From NCBI GenBank assembly GCA_902495005.1, contig CABUVL010000001.1, forward strand, positions 310,001 through 374,000: a stretch of DNA of 64,000 nucleotides. Direction: 5' to 3'. The translations under genes and the position numbers were made by a program. The number at the start of each line of letters is the position of its first letter. Position 1 is the stretch's first letter. The stretch comes from an uncultured Verrucomicrobiota bacterium. GTDB taxonomy: Bacteria > Verrucomicrobiota > Verrucomicrobiia > Opitutales > UBA9783. The notes under the pieces are model-generated. The model did not search any database. It saw nothing but the letters and a program-made list of their open reading frames with translations, and was not told where the DNA came from. Below are positions 1-9,083 of this stretch, piece after piece.

Positions 1-453
1 AATTTCCAAACGCCGACGTTCGCCACCGCTCAATGTAAATGCCTTTTGCTTGGCAACTTTTGTTAAGTTCAAGCTGACGAGGGCCTTTTCTGTGCGTTCC
101 ACGATCTCTTGTTTACTGAGGGGGAGCGTTTCTAGAATGGCCTTGATGTTTTCTTCGACGCTTAGTTTCCTAAAAACGGAAGCTTCTTGCGGTAAGTACC
201 CGATACCCAGCCGTGCGCGTTTGTACATGGCCAATGAGGTGACATCCTGGTCATTTAACCAAACTTTGCCGCTTGTCGCTGCGATCAATCCGACAATCAT
301 GTAAAAACAGGTGGTTTTCCCGGCGCCATTGGGTCCCAACAATCCAACAACCTCACCGGCGGAAACGTGCAAGTTAATGCCGCGTACAACCTCGCGACTG
401 GCATAAGCTTTTACCAATTGTTCGGCTCTAATGGATGGCAAACTTGCATTCAT
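1..453 (-). CDS. lptB: LPS export ABC transporter ATP-binding protein LptB (partial)
   Basis: This is the ATPase of the LptBFGC complex, which extracts LPS from the inner membrane and drives it across the periplasm. Only the first 151 codons lie in the window. Visible are the Walker A loop GPNGAGKTT (about residues 40-48), the Q-loop in GYLPQEASVF, and the ABC signature LSGGERRRLEI running into the window edge. The ATG at 453 overlaps the TGA of the upstream LptA-like gene as ATGA, so the two are translationally coupled. Walker B and the switch histidine lie outside the window. Identity as LptB rather than another ABC ATPase rests on the motifs, especially the GERRR signature, and on the lpt neighbours. 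Confidence 0.92.
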   Translation of the reverse strand, partial: MNASLPSIRAEQLVKAYASREVVRGINLHVSAGEVVGLLGPNGAGKTTCFYMIVGLIAATSGKVWLNDQDVTSLAMYKRARLGIGYLPQEASVFRKLSVEENIKAILETLPLSKQEIVERTEKALVSLNLTKVAKQKAFTLSGGERRRLEI

Positions 454-1094
454 AGATTGAATCCTTCTTCAGACAATATTGCGGTAGAACGTTCCTCTGT
501 TTTTTTATTTTCGACAATCACGCGTTCCGAAGATTTAAAAAATGTGATTTTTTCTCCCATAAATTTTCCTTGTTTTGAACTAAAAACTACGGGATTTTTC
601 GTCAGCACCATTTTGCCTTCATGAGGATAGATGACCGCTTTGTTGGATTTTGCGCGTTTTATTTCACCCGTGTCGACGTCGTTGGTTTCCAACAAAACAT
701 TACGTAAGGCGATGATTTTGTTGATTTGTCCGATGTTGGGTGCGAGTTGATCGTGAGAGGATGACGCTGGCAACGCTTGATGGGACAAATAAGACCAATA
801 CCTGAGCTTATAACTTACAAGGTACGGAGCACAGCTTTTGTTTAAATAGGCCCATGGATTGTGAGTAACTTGTGGTACAAATGGAGCCGTATAAGCCCAT
901 AATTCCTCACATTCTCCGTAAAAACTTTTACTTTTGATTTGGACCTGTCCCGTAAAATGGAATTCGTTGCAATTGGCCCTCTTTATCATTTCCATTTGAT
1001 CGCTGGTAATGACGGTGGAAGGGGACTTGTTGACGCCATGTAAGTGCAGCAACGGAAATAAAAATACAAAAATGCTGAAAAATTTTTTATTCAT
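450..1094 (-). CDS. lptA: LptA/OstA-like periplasmic LPS transport protein
   Basis: This 214-residue protein begins with a Sec signal peptide (MNKKFFSIFVFLFPLLHLHG). It then shows the OstA-fold pattern: a strand region with TSDQMEM, then FTGQVQI, and a second copy near residues 120-190 with LETND, AVIYPHEGKMVLTKNPVVF and GEKITFF. LptA-type proteins form the periplasmic bridge that carries LPS from LptC to LptD. The gene lies between an LptC-like gene (8-base overlap upstream) and lptB (ATGA overlap downstream), which supports the call. Sequence similarity to the family looks weak outside the strand pattern, so the assignment depends partly on context. Confidence 0.75.
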   Translation of the reverse strand: MNKKFFSIFVFLFPLLHLHGVNKSPSTVITSDQMEMIKRANCNEFHFTGQVQIKSKSFYGECEELWAYTAPFVPQVTHNPWAYLNKSCAPYLVSYKLRYWSYLSHQALPASSSHDQLAPNIGQINKIIALRNVLLETNDVDTGEIKRAKSNKAVIYPHEGKMVLTKNPVVFSSKQGKFMGEKITFFKSSERVIVENKKTEERSTAILSEEGFNL

Positions 1095-1575
1095 TGGTGC
1101 TTTCGTAGAAACTTACATGCGCATTTTTCTTTATAATTATTTTGGCCCGTACATCGTTGTAATGTTTGCCTTCCCAGGTCCAATTTTCGCCAATAACGGT
1201 GTACCCCGGATTGGTAATTGTCAATAGGTCACGTCCGTGGGCTTTGTGTTCGGTGAGGGAAACAACTGCTTTTGGACTTCGTATGTCCATGTCAACAACG
1301 GTTTCGTCCTCAATAGAAAAATACTCGATGTGCATTTTTTCTATTTTTATTTTTGTTTCTGACAAATAACGAACTTGATCGCCCAAGCATTGCCAAATTT
1401 TTTGTCCTTGCGGGTTAAACATTGGCAAACGAAACCCTTGAATAGGCGTGTTGGCCTGTAGGCGAAATAATTCGCCTGAAACAATTTGAGCCGTATTCAA
1501 TAAAATACATATACCCAATTTATTCCAGGCTTGCAATCCCATTGTTGATATAACTCGCCTGAGGGAAAGAAACAT
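1087..1575 (-). CDS. LptC-like protein, LPS transport operon
   Basis: This is a 162-residue protein with one N-terminal hydrophobic segment (about residues 14-34) and a beta-rich remainder. The strand-turn pattern resembles LptC: F.LPMFNPQGQKIWQCLGDQ early, then an OstA-type repeat (VVDMDIRSPKAVVSL, GYTVIGENWTWEGKH). LptC is the bitopic inner-membrane partner that takes LPS from LptB2FG and hands it to LptA. The order with lptA and lptB directly downstream and overlapping fits this role. Similarity is at the fold-pattern level only, so no gene symbol is given. pnp lies 13 bases upstream on the same strand, so the lpt genes may be read through from rpsO-pnp. Confidence 0.6.
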   Translation of the reverse strand: MFLSLRRVISTMGLQAWNKLGICILLNTAQIVSGELFRLQANTPIQGFRLPMFNPQGQKIWQCLGDQVRYLSETKIKIEKMHIEYFSIEDETVVDMDIRSPKAVVSLTEHKAHGRDLLTITNPGYTVIGENWTWEGKHYNDVRAKIIIKKNAHVSFYESTNE

Positions 1576-1587
1576 TACGCCTAATGT

Positions 1588-3708
1588 TTAATTAAGTGCT
1601 GCCTTTCGGCTTAAGCGAACTTTACCACGTTCATCAATTCCAAGACAAACCACGATCATTTCGTCGCCTACGCTGCATACATCACTCGGGTGTTTTACCT
1701 TGCAGTCGGAAAGTTCTGAAACGTGAACGAGGCCCTCTTTGCCCGGTAAGCATTCGACAAAGACACCAAAGTCCTTGATGGTTCGAACGATGCCTTTGTA
1801 GGTCTTGCCTTTTTCAATCTCTTGATCCAGAGAACGAATTTCGTCAACAACCTGCTTTAGCATTTTTTCGTCGCGTGCGTAAATGTTAACTTTGCCGGAA
1901 TTGTCTTCGCAAATGTCAATTTGACAACCTGTGGCCTCGGTTAAACGCTTAATATTTTTTCCTCCAGGACCAATCAGTGCGCCGATTTTTTCGGGATTGA
2001 TTTGAATGGTTTGGAAATGAGGCGCGTAAGCGCTGATGTTTTCACGCGGCTTATTAATGGTATCCTTGATCATCTTAAGAATACGCAGACGAGCCCTTCG
2101 ATTTTGGTGAATGGCTTCGGCCATGATATTGAGTGGCAAGCCTGCAATCTTTAAATCTAATTGAAATCCCGTGATACCGCTTTCTGTACCGCAAATTTTA
2201 AAGTCCATGTCGCCGAAATGGTCTTCATCGGCCACAATATCGGTGATTAAACGATAACGTTCGATGGTATTGCCATTGCGTTCTGTGATGAGTCCGACCG
2301 AAATGCCGGCAACTGGAGCTATGATGGGGACACCTGCGTCCATTAACGCGAGCGTACCGCCGCAGACAGAGGCCATAGAGGTAGATCCGTTGGATCCCAT
2401 GATGTCAGAAACCAATCGAATAGAATAAGGGAATTCGGTTTCCGAAGGGATAATGGGCAACAAGGACCGTTCAGCCAAGGCACCGTGTCCGATTTCTCTG
2501 CGACTTATGAACCCAAAACGACCCACTTCACCTACGGAATAGGGTGGGAAGTTGTAATGGAGAATGAAAGATTTTGATTGAACGCCACCGGTGAGCCCAT
2601 CTAAATCTTGGGCATCACGATTTGAACCTAATGTGGCACTGACCAAAGCTTGGGTGTCTCCGCGTTGAAATAGGGCGGAACCGTGGACCACTTTAGGTAA
2701 TACGTCTACGGCGCAGGAAATGGGCCTTATGTCTTCAACTTGACGGCCGTCGAGGCGAAGCGACTTGTCGAGGATAGCACTGCGGCATAAATCCTCCTGT
2801 ACGGACTCAAATGCAACGGCGATCTTATCCTTTGCCGTATCTTCGTTGTCAAATAGACCCTTGTCGAGGGCCTTTTGGACCAACTCTTTCTTTAATTCCT
2901 TTATCCCCGCTTGAGCCACTTGTTTAGGCGTGTTGTACCAGGCGGATTGTAATCGATCGCCCAATTCATCTTTGCAGAATTTGACGAGGTCTTCGGACGC
3001 CAAATAAGAGGTATAGTCTAATTTGTGTGGATTGACCTGACGTGCGAGTTCTTCTTGCGCGGCCAAGATAGGTTGGATTGCCTTTTGTGCAAAGTGAAGG
3101 GCCTCAATAAAGCGATCTTCTGGCAATTGGTCTGCACATCCTTCAATCATCAAGGCGTCATTTTTATTGCCGACGTAAATGAGGTCTAAATCCGATTCGA
3201 ATTGTTGATCGTTGCTCGGATTGATAATGAATTGATCATTGATTTGTCCAATGCGAACGCAGGCAATGGGGCCCATCCAAGGGATGTTGGAGCACATTAA
3301 GGCGGCCGAAGCGCCATTGACCATCAGGACGTCTGGCTCGTTTTTGAGATCGGCGGACAGGAGCAAGCCTATAATTTGCACCTCATTTAAAAATCCTCTG
3401 GGGAATAGAGGGCGTAAGGGGCGATCGCACAGACGAGACGTTAAAATTTCTTTTTCCGTTGGCTTGCCTTCACGCTTTACATAACCTCCGGGGAAGCGTC
3501 CTGCGGCTGAAAACTTTTCACGATAATCAACGGTAAGTGGGAAGAAATCTTGATTTTCTCCGACTTCGGGAGCCATGGTTGCCGTAACCAAGACCATCGT
3601 TTGTCCCGATTGAACAACGACAGCGCCGTTGGCCAATTTTGCAATGGCACCTGTAGAAAAACTTAAATCAAGGCCTTCAGCCTTGACGGAATATTTTTGT
3701 GATAACAT
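1588..3708 (-). CDS. pnp: Polyribonucleotide nucleotidyltransferase (PNPase)
   Basis: PNPase is a phosphorolytic 3'-5' exoribonuclease and a component of RNA degradation complexes. The 706 residues have the usual domain order: a first RNase PH-like core (GRFPGGYVKREGKP near residue 75), an alpha-helical linker, a second RNase PH core with the catalytic GDMDFK motif near residue 495, a KH domain with IGALIGPGGKNIK near 570, and a C-terminal S1 domain from about 634 (TYKGIVRTIKDFGVFVE). Length is normal for the family. It lies 25 bases downstream of rpsO, the common rpsO-pnp arrangement. No clear Shine-Dalgarno sequence precedes the ATG at 3708; the leader is AT-rich. Confidence 0.98.
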   Translation of the reverse strand: MLSQKYSVKAEGLDLSFSTGAIAKLANGAVVVQSGQTMVLVTATMAPEVGENQDFFPLTVDYREKFSAAGRFPGGYVKREGKPTEKEILTSRLCDRPLRPLFPRGFLNEVQIIGLLLSADLKNEPDVLMVNGASAALMCSNIPWMGPIACVRIGQINDQFIINPSNDQQFESDLDLIYVGNKNDALMIEGCADQLPEDRFIEALHFAQKAIQPILAAQEELARQVNPHKLDYTSYLASEDLVKFCKDELGDRLQSAWYNTPKQVAQAGIKELKKELVQKALDKGLFDNEDTAKDKIAVAFESVQEDLCRSAILDKSLRLDGRQVEDIRPISCAVDVLPKVVHGSALFQRGDTQALVSATLGSNRDAQDLDGLTGGVQSKSFILHYNFPPYSVGEVGRFGFISRREIGHGALAERSLLPIIPSETEFPYSIRLVSDIMGSNGSTSMASVCGGTLALMDAGVPIIAPVAGISVGLITERNGNTIERYRLITDIVADEDHFGDMDFKICGTESGITGFQLDLKIAGLPLNIMAEAIHQNRRARLRILKMIKDTINKPRENISAYAPHFQTIQINPEKIGALIGPGGKNIKRLTEATGCQIDICEDNSGKVNIYARDEKMLKQVVDEIRSLDQEIEKGKTYKGIVRTIKDFGVFVECLPGKEGLVHVSELSDCKVKHPSDVCSVGDEMIVVCLGIDERGKVRLSRKAALN

Positions 3709-3733
3709 ATAAATTGCTTAAGGATATAATTTA

Positions 3734-4003
3734 TTAGTGCCTTAGTTGTAAACGAGTTACCACGTCTTGATACTTTTCAAAATTATTAGACTTTAAATAT
3801 TCTAACAGTTTTCTTCTACGGTTAGCCAAAGCAATTAAGCCTCTACGAGAGTGTAAATCTTTGGGATGTTGTTTTAAATGGGCTGTTAAGTCTGTAATAC
3901 GTTGCGTTAATAGAGCAATTTGTACTTCCGAAGAGCCTGTATCACTTTCGTGCTTTTGGAAGGATTTCAAAATGGATTGCTTAATTTCTAATGTAATAGC
4001 CAT
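3734..4003 (-). CDS. rpsO: 30S ribosomal protein S15
   Basis: This 89-residue protein matches S15 along its whole length, with the conserved DTGSSEVQIALLT segment near residues 20-32 and the HSRRGL and RRRKLLEYL stretches that contact 16S rRNA helix 22. S15 is a primary 16S-binding protein of the small subunit. It is the first gene of the minus-strand rpsO-pnp-lpt run. In many bacteria S15 represses its own mRNA through the leader. Here only about 175 bases separate it from the divergent PFK-like gene, and no specific leader structure was recognised. Confidence 0.98.
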   Translation of the reverse strand: MAITLEIKQSILKSFQKHESDTGSSEVQIALLTQRITDLTAHLKQHPKDLHSRRGLIALANRRRKLLEYLKSNNFEKYQDVVTRLQLRH

Positions 4004-4178
4004 ATGATTTATTCTTTCTTTAATTCACCCTTTAAATGAAACTTTTTGCGAGTTTGTTTCAAGCAAATAAAACAGATTTTTATCATATGCGTTTATTTGC
4101 GGTAAAAGTATGGGCGTTTGAAACTTATGCGATTTTCATGTTGAAACATTCGCATTCTTGCTTCACATTGACTTTACG

Positions 4179-5375
4179 ATGAAGCTTATGACGGGAAATT
4201 TATTGGTAATGCAATCAGGAATTGCAAGTGTTGTCGGTAATGCAACTTTGTACGGAATACTTTCTGAAGCTTTAAATTATGAATCCATTGAAGAAATTTA
4301 TGGATGTTACAATGGCTTTGAAGGACTGCAACAAGGTAATTTTTTAGATTTAGCAGCCTTGCCTCAAAAGTCGGCTCGTATGTTGTTGCACACGGCTGGA
4401 TTCGCCTTGCGCAGTGAAGGGGCCGCTTTTGACTCAACGCATTGTGATTATGCGCGTATGCTCCAAAATTTACAGGAGAAGGGAGTCCATTTGATGTGTT
4501 GCATCTGTGACTCGAGCACATTGCCGCTTGTCAATCTCTTCCTCGAGGCTGCACGCAAGGCAAATTACGATTTGCAGGTGATCGCGATCCCTCAATCGAA
4601 TACCAATGAATTGCCTTTGTCTGACCACAGCTTGGGTTACGGCAGTTACCTGAAATGTTTGAATGCGCATATACTCGAATTTAATCAATGGCTGAGGAAT
4701 TCTGGCGAGAAGGTGGGTATTTATGAAGTCTCCGGTGGTAGCAATGGCTGGCTTGCCGCAGGGGTCGCTTTGGGAAGTGCAGCTGCCAACAAATCTGGCT
4801 CTATGGAGAAAAACCCATTTTTGGTCTGTTTGCCGGAACAACCGTTGAACGAATCTTTGTTGACAGAGCTGATCCAGGAAAAGATTAACGCGTGTGGGTA
4901 CGCTTGCGTTGTTACGAACCATCAATTGGTTAATGATGAGGGCGAATTCTTGGATTTGTGTGCGTACAATTACAGTATGGCCCAATACTTAGATGCGTGC
5001 ATTCAAGATAAATTGGGATTTTCTTCTCGTATCAATTTTTGCCCACTTCACCTGCAGGCGCTTTCTCATTTTATATCCAAGCAAGATCAAACAGAGGCCA
5101 TTGAAAGTGGACGCACGGCCGTTCGACAATTGATGGATGGCGATGGCGATGCCAAGGCTTTGGTCTTAGTCCGCAAGGATTCTGACCATTATGATTTTGG
5201 TGTGGATCTTGTTGATTGGAGCGAGTTGTTAACCGGTTTGAAATTCTTCCCAACCGATTGGACTTCCGACGCAATGTGTATCAATTACCCATTCGTAAAG
5301 TACGCCTTGCCATTGATTCAGGGCGAAGTTGACGTTTGCTACGAAAAAGGCTTGCCTCAACTTGTCCAATTGTAG
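4179..5375 (+). CDS. Phosphofructokinase-family protein with degenerate active site
   Basis: This is a 398-residue member of the PFK superfamily, closest in pattern to PPi-dependent PFKs. The N-terminus (GNLLVMQSGIASVVGNAT) aligns with the family pattern in which SGGPTAVINAS is usual. HSLGYGSYLK matches the F6P-site region after TIDND, and EVSGGSNGWLAA matches the MGRNAGWLAA loop. Key residues are changed: PKTIDND is PQSNTNE (catalytic Asp and PPi-site Lys gone), MGR is SGG, and the first SGG is SGI. The fold is kept and the frame is intact, so it looks like a non-catalytic or re-purposed homologue. The frame is also open from a TTG at 4158; I prefer the ATG at 4179 (or 4188). fabD follows after 37 bases on the same strand. 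Confidence 0.75.
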   Translation: MKLMTGNLLVMQSGIASVVGNATLYGILSEALNYESIEEIYGCYNGFEGLQQGNFLDLAALPQKSARMLLHTAGFALRSEGAAFDSTHCDYARMLQNLQEKGVHLMCCICDSSTLPLVNLFLEAARKANYDLQVIAIPQSNTNELPLSDHSLGYGSYLKCLNAHILEFNQWLRNSGEKVGIYEVSGGSNGWLAAGVALGSAAANKSGSMEKNPFLVCLPEQPLNESLLTELIQEKINACGYACVVTNHQLVNDEGEFLDLCAYNYSMAQYLDACIQDKLGFSSRINFCPLHLQALSHFISKQDQTEAIESGRTAVRQLMDGDGDAKALVLVRKDSDHYDFGVDLVDWSELLTGLKFFPTDWTSDAMCINYPFVKYALPLIQGEVDVCYEKGLPQLVQL

Positions 5376-5412
5376 GGCCTGTGGCGTTTTAGATTGAGCA
5401 GAGAGGTAGATA

Positions 5413-6336
5413 ATGCAGCTTGTGCTATTATTCCCCGGACAGGGGGCTCAAAAAGTGGGAATGGGGCGGCGCTTGTATGAAAACAGTGCGTGCGTGCGCT
5501 CCTATTTTGATTTGGCGGATCGTTTATTGCCGTTTCGTTTAACCGAGTTGTGCTTTAATGGGCCTGAGGAAGGTTTGAAAGAAACCAAGGTTTGTCAACC
5601 CGCCTTGTACGTAATGGGCTACAGCATTTTTGCCTGCTTGAAGGAGGCGCAATTTTTTTCTCGCAATGAATTGGCTTGCACGTGTGGATTGAGCTTGGGA
5701 GAGCTGACTGCCTTGGCGATCGCGGGTGTTTTTGACTTTGAAACGGGTTTGGCCTTGGTGGCAGAACGAGGTAGACTTATGCAAGAAGCGTGCGAGTCTG
5801 CTCCCACTGGCATGTTGAGTCTGATTGGTGGCAATTTGTCATTGGTTGAGGAATTGTGCCAAAATTTTGATTTGGATGTTTCGAATTTAAATTGCCCGGG
5901 TCAGATCGTGGTCTCAGGACCGTTGGCCGCCTTAAGTGAAGCAAAAGTAAAGGCGAAGGCAATGGGATTTAAGTTGGCAATTCCTCTGGAGGTTGCAGGT
6001 GCCTATCATTCGAGGTGGATGAAGGGGGCGAGTGAGAAATTTGAAAAATTTATAGGTCAATTTAAGTTTAATGCGCCGCAGTGCACGGTGTTAACCAACG
6101 TTTCGGGTCAGGCCGTTTGCCAGCCAGATGAGATTAAGCAGATGCTGGTGCGACAAATTACATCCAGGGTCAGATGGGAAGACTGCATGCGTTACTTGTT
6201 GACGAAAAACCTTGTGCATTGTTTCGAATGTGGACCTGGCAATGTTTTGGCCGGCTTGGCACGTCGGATTGATCCGGCCTTGCAAGTCAATTCTGTCGGT
6301 GATTGGGAGCAAGTTGAAGCCTTGCTGGGGGCGTAA
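5413..6336 (+). CDS. fabD: Malonyl-CoA:ACP transacylase
   Basis: FabD transfers malonyl from CoA to acyl carrier protein to feed fatty-acid synthesis. The 307 residues begin with the typical LLFPGQGAQKVGMG motif. The nucleophile elbow is GLSLGE (Ser about residue 94), and the second catalytic residue is His in GAYHSRWM near residue 199. C-terminal features ending in the GPGNVLAGL motif are normal. The residue before the nucleophile is Leu instead of the usual His (GHSLGE in most FabD proteins), which is uncommon but leaves the Ser-His pair intact. lepA starts 5 bases downstream, so the two are probably cotranscribed. No other fab genes lie in the window. Confidence 0.95.
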   Translation: MQLVLLFPGQGAQKVGMGRRLYENSACVRSYFDLADRLLPFRLTELCFNGPEEGLKETKVCQPALYVMGYSIFACLKEAQFFSRNELACTCGLSLGELTALAIAGVFDFETGLALVAERGRLMQEACESAPTGMLSLIGGNLSLVEELCQNFDLDVSNLNCPGQIVVSGPLAALSEAKVKAKAMGFKLAIPLEVAGAYHSRWMKGASEKFEKFIGQFKFNAPQCTVLTNVSGQAVCQPDEIKQMLVRQITSRVRWEDCMRYLLTKNLVHCFECGPGNVLAGLARRIDPALQVNSVGDWEQVEALLGA

Positions 6337-6341
6337 AAAGA

Positions 6342-8138
6342 ATGGAATCAGTTCGTAATTTTTGCATTATTGCACACGTAGATCACGGAAAGACGACTTT
6401 GTCAGATCGCCTTTTGGAGCAAACACAAACGGTCGAAAAGCGCAAGATGCAGGAACAATTACTGGACTCCATGGATCTTGAAAGGGAAAAGGGCATTACG
6501 ATTAAGTGCCACCCTGTGACCATGCATTACCGTTCCGGTGGTAAGCAGTACAAGTTTAATCTTATTGATACGCCCGGGCACGTTGATTTTTCTTACGAAG
6601 TCTCACGTAGTTTGGCGGCTTGTGAAGGAGCCGTGTTGTTGGTCGATGCTTCTCAGGGCGTTGAGGCGCAAACGCTGGCGAACGCACAGTTGGCTTTACA
6701 GCATAAGCTGACGTTAATTCCGGTTCTCAATAAGGTCGATTTGCCGAGTGCCGATGTGGAACGCGTGAAAAAGCAGTTGGAAGATATTCTGGCAATACCG
6801 GCCGACGAAGCGTTGTTGGTAAGTGGAAAAACGGGCGTGGGCGTTCCAGCCCTTTTGGATCGCATTGCGGCAGTAATCCCGATGCCGAAGGGAAGTGCCA
6901 ATGCGCCCTTGCAGGCCTTGGTGTTCGATGCGACTTACGATGCGTACAAGGGCCTTATTTGTTACATTCGCGTGTTTAATGGCAGCTTGAAAGCGGGTGA
7001 AAGCATCTTGATGATGCGCAATGGAACGGAGACACAAGTTAAAGAAGTGGGTATCTTTACACCTGAGATGCACCCGGAAGGTGAACTACAGGCGGGTGAT
7101 GTGGGTTATGTAATTACCAATTTAAAAACACTGACGGAAATTAAAATAGGGGATACGTTAACGCTTGTACAAAAACCGGCTTCGGATCCTTTACCGGGCT
7201 ATGTTGAGATTAAGCCCATGGTGTTTAGCGGCTTGTATCCTTTGGATACAAAGGACTTTGAACGCCTGAAATCCGGCTTGAGCCGCTTGCAGCTGAATGA
7301 TGCTTCTCTGACGTTTTTACCTGAAAGTTCGACGGCTTTGGGCTTTGGCTTCCGTTGTGGATTTTTGGGCTTGCTGCACATGGAGGTGATACAAGAACGT
7401 CTGAGGAGGGAGTACGACCTTGACCTCATTACAACGTATCCGAGTGTCGTGTACCACGTCCATTTGACAGACGGTGATGTTATCAACGTGGACAATCCCC
7501 TGCGCTTGCCGGAGCCCTCGAGAATTCAGTTCATCGAGGAGCCTACCATTAAGGCGTTTTTGCACATTCCCAACGAAAATATTGGTGATATTTTGGCACT
7601 TGTCGTTGAGAAGCGAGGTGAATGTTTGTCTACAGAAACTTTGGATACACAACGGGTTTTGCTCACATGTTCACTGCCATTGAATGAAATTTTGTTGGAT
7701 TTTAACGATCGTTTGAAGAGTATTACACGCGGTTACGGGTCGATGGATTACGATTTCAATACTTACGTGCGTTCTGATTTAGTTAAGATGGACATCCTCG
7801 TCAATGGGGAGCCAGTTGATGCATTTTCGAGTATTGTGCACCGTGAGAAGGCCGAACAGCATGGACGCGCCTTGTGTGAACGCTTGAAGGATTTATTGCC
7901 TAAGCAATTGTTTAAGGTTCCCATTCAAGCAGCCGTTTGGGGAAAAGTTGTGGCTCGAGAAACCTTAAGTGCCTATCGTAAGGATGTTACGGCCAAGTGT
8001 TACGGCGGTGACATTACGCGTAAGCGGAAATTATTGGAAAAGCAAAAAGAGGGGAAAAAGCGCATGAAGCAAATTGGAAAAGTTTCGATTCCCCAAGACG
8101 CCTTTGTAAAAATTTTGAAGACAGATTCGACACATTGA
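6342..8138 (+). CDS. lepA: Elongation factor 4 (LepA) GTPase
   Basis: LepA is a ribosome-associated translational GTPase that affects elongation and initiation under stress. The 598 residues are full length. The G domain shows AHVDHGKTTLSD (G1), DTPGHVDF (G3), NKVDLPSAD (G4) and SGKTGVGV (G5). Domains II, III and V follow, then the LepA-specific C-terminal domain with YGGDITRKRKLLEKQKEGKK near residue 550 and the closing IPQDAFVKILK. It starts 5 bases after fabD, and the nucleotidyltransferase gene starts 4 bases after its stop, suggesting a single transcript. Confidence 0.98.
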   Translation: MESVRNFCIIAHVDHGKTTLSDRLLEQTQTVEKRKMQEQLLDSMDLEREKGITIKCHPVTMHYRSGGKQYKFNLIDTPGHVDFSYEVSRSLAACEGAVLLVDASQGVEAQTLANAQLALQHKLTLIPVLNKVDLPSADVERVKKQLEDILAIPADEALLVSGKTGVGVPALLDRIAAVIPMPKGSANAPLQALVFDATYDAYKGLICYIRVFNGSLKAGESILMMRNGTETQVKEVGIFTPEMHPEGELQAGDVGYVITNLKTLTEIKIGDTLTLVQKPASDPLPGYVEIKPMVFSGLYPLDTKDFERLKSGLSRLQLNDASLTFLPESSTALGFGFRCGFLGLLHMEVIQERLRREYDLDLITTYPSVVYHVHLTDGDVINVDNPLRLPEPSRIQFIEEPTIKAFLHIPNENIGDILALVVEKRGECLSTETLDTQRVLLTCSLPLNEILLDFNDRLKSITRGYGSMDYDFNTYVRSDLVKMDILVNGEPVDAFSSIVHREKAEQHGRALCERLKDLLPKQLFKVPIQAAVWGKVVARETLSAYRKDVTAKCYGGDITRKRKLLEKQKEGKKRMKQIGKVSIPQDAFVKILKTDSTH

Positions 8139-8142
8139 GTTT

Positions 8143-9036
8143 ATGCGAGATTGGACGCTTGTTATATTGGCCGCGGGGCTTGGAAGTCGTTTTGGTGGCT
8201 TAAAGCAGTTGTATCATTTTGGGCCTCAAGCGGCGACCTTGGCGGAGTTTGCCATGTTTGATGCGTTGCGCAATCATTGCAAGTACATCATTGCGGTTGT
8301 GAATCGGCAGACAAAGGTAGAATTTGAACAAATTTTTCAACGTTGGGGTCTGTCTGACAGGGCTGTGTGCGTTGAGCAATCGATAGACGACTTGCCCGAA
8401 GGCATGCAAACACTTGCGTTAAATCGTCGTAAGCCGTGGGGAACGGGACACGCTTTGTGGAGCATCCGCAATTTTATCAAGACGCCATTTGTGATCGTCA
8501 ATGCGGATGATTTTTACGGCTTCAATGCCTATCGGCTGGCATTGAATTATTTTGATGAAAGTCAGCGCGATTACGCTTTAATTAGTTACCCATTGGAAAA
8601 GACTTTATCGGCGCACGGCTGTGTCTCTCGCGGTATATGTTCCGTCGACGATGCTTCGTCCCTTACACAACTGATTGAATGCAAGGGTATTTGTCGAAAT
8701 AACTTGGGGCAAATGGTCGACGACAAGGGTGTCGTTTTCCCAAAAAATTGTCTGGCGTCCATGAACTTTTGGCTTTTGCAGACGAATATTTTTGAATGCT
8801 TGAATGGCATATGGGCAGATTTTTTGGCGTCTGCCGAAAACCTGGAAACGGCCGAATTTTATTTGCCCGTCGCTATTTTTGAGGCTACACGTCGCTTGGG
8901 CTTAAGGATAAAAAACATTCCCAATTCAGTTGATGACTGGTTGGGGGTAACATTCCTTGAAGATGTGGATCACGTCAATGCAAGTTTACGCGAGTTGACG
9001 CTTGCTCAACGTTACCCTGTTCGCTTTCATGTGTGA
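8143..9036 (+). CDS. NTP-transferase family protein (sugar-phosphate nucleotidyltransferase-like)
   Basis: This 297-residue protein has the nucleotidyltransferase signature at its N-terminus: VILAAGLGSRFGGLKQL (about residues 7-23), then PWGTGHALW near residue 100 and the metal-binding VNADDFYG near residue 120. Proteins of this fold activate sugar phosphates to NDP-sugars, but the substrate cannot be read from the sequence. It is shorter than GlmU and lacks a left-handed beta-helix acyltransferase domain. It follows lepA by 4 bases and precedes mutY by about 47 bases. Possible roles include cell-envelope sugar or phosphocholine-type activation; I cannot choose between them. Confidence 0.8.
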   Translation: MRDWTLVILAAGLGSRFGGLKQLYHFGPQAATLAEFAMFDALRNHCKYIIAVVNRQTKVEFEQIFQRWGLSDRAVCVEQSIDDLPEGMQTLALNRRKPWGTGHALWSIRNFIKTPFVIVNADDFYGFNAYRLALNYFDESQRDYALISYPLEKTLSAHGCVSRGICSVDDASSLTQLIECKGICRNNLGQMVDDKGVVFPKNCLASMNFWLLQTNIFECLNGIWADFLASAENLETAEFYLPVAIFEATRRLGLRIKNIPNSVDDWLGVTFLEDVDHVNASLRELTLAQRYPVRFHV

Positions 9037-9083
9037 TAAAGCGGTTCGGCGTGCAAGTGAGCTGAACTTGTTTTGGAAATTAA

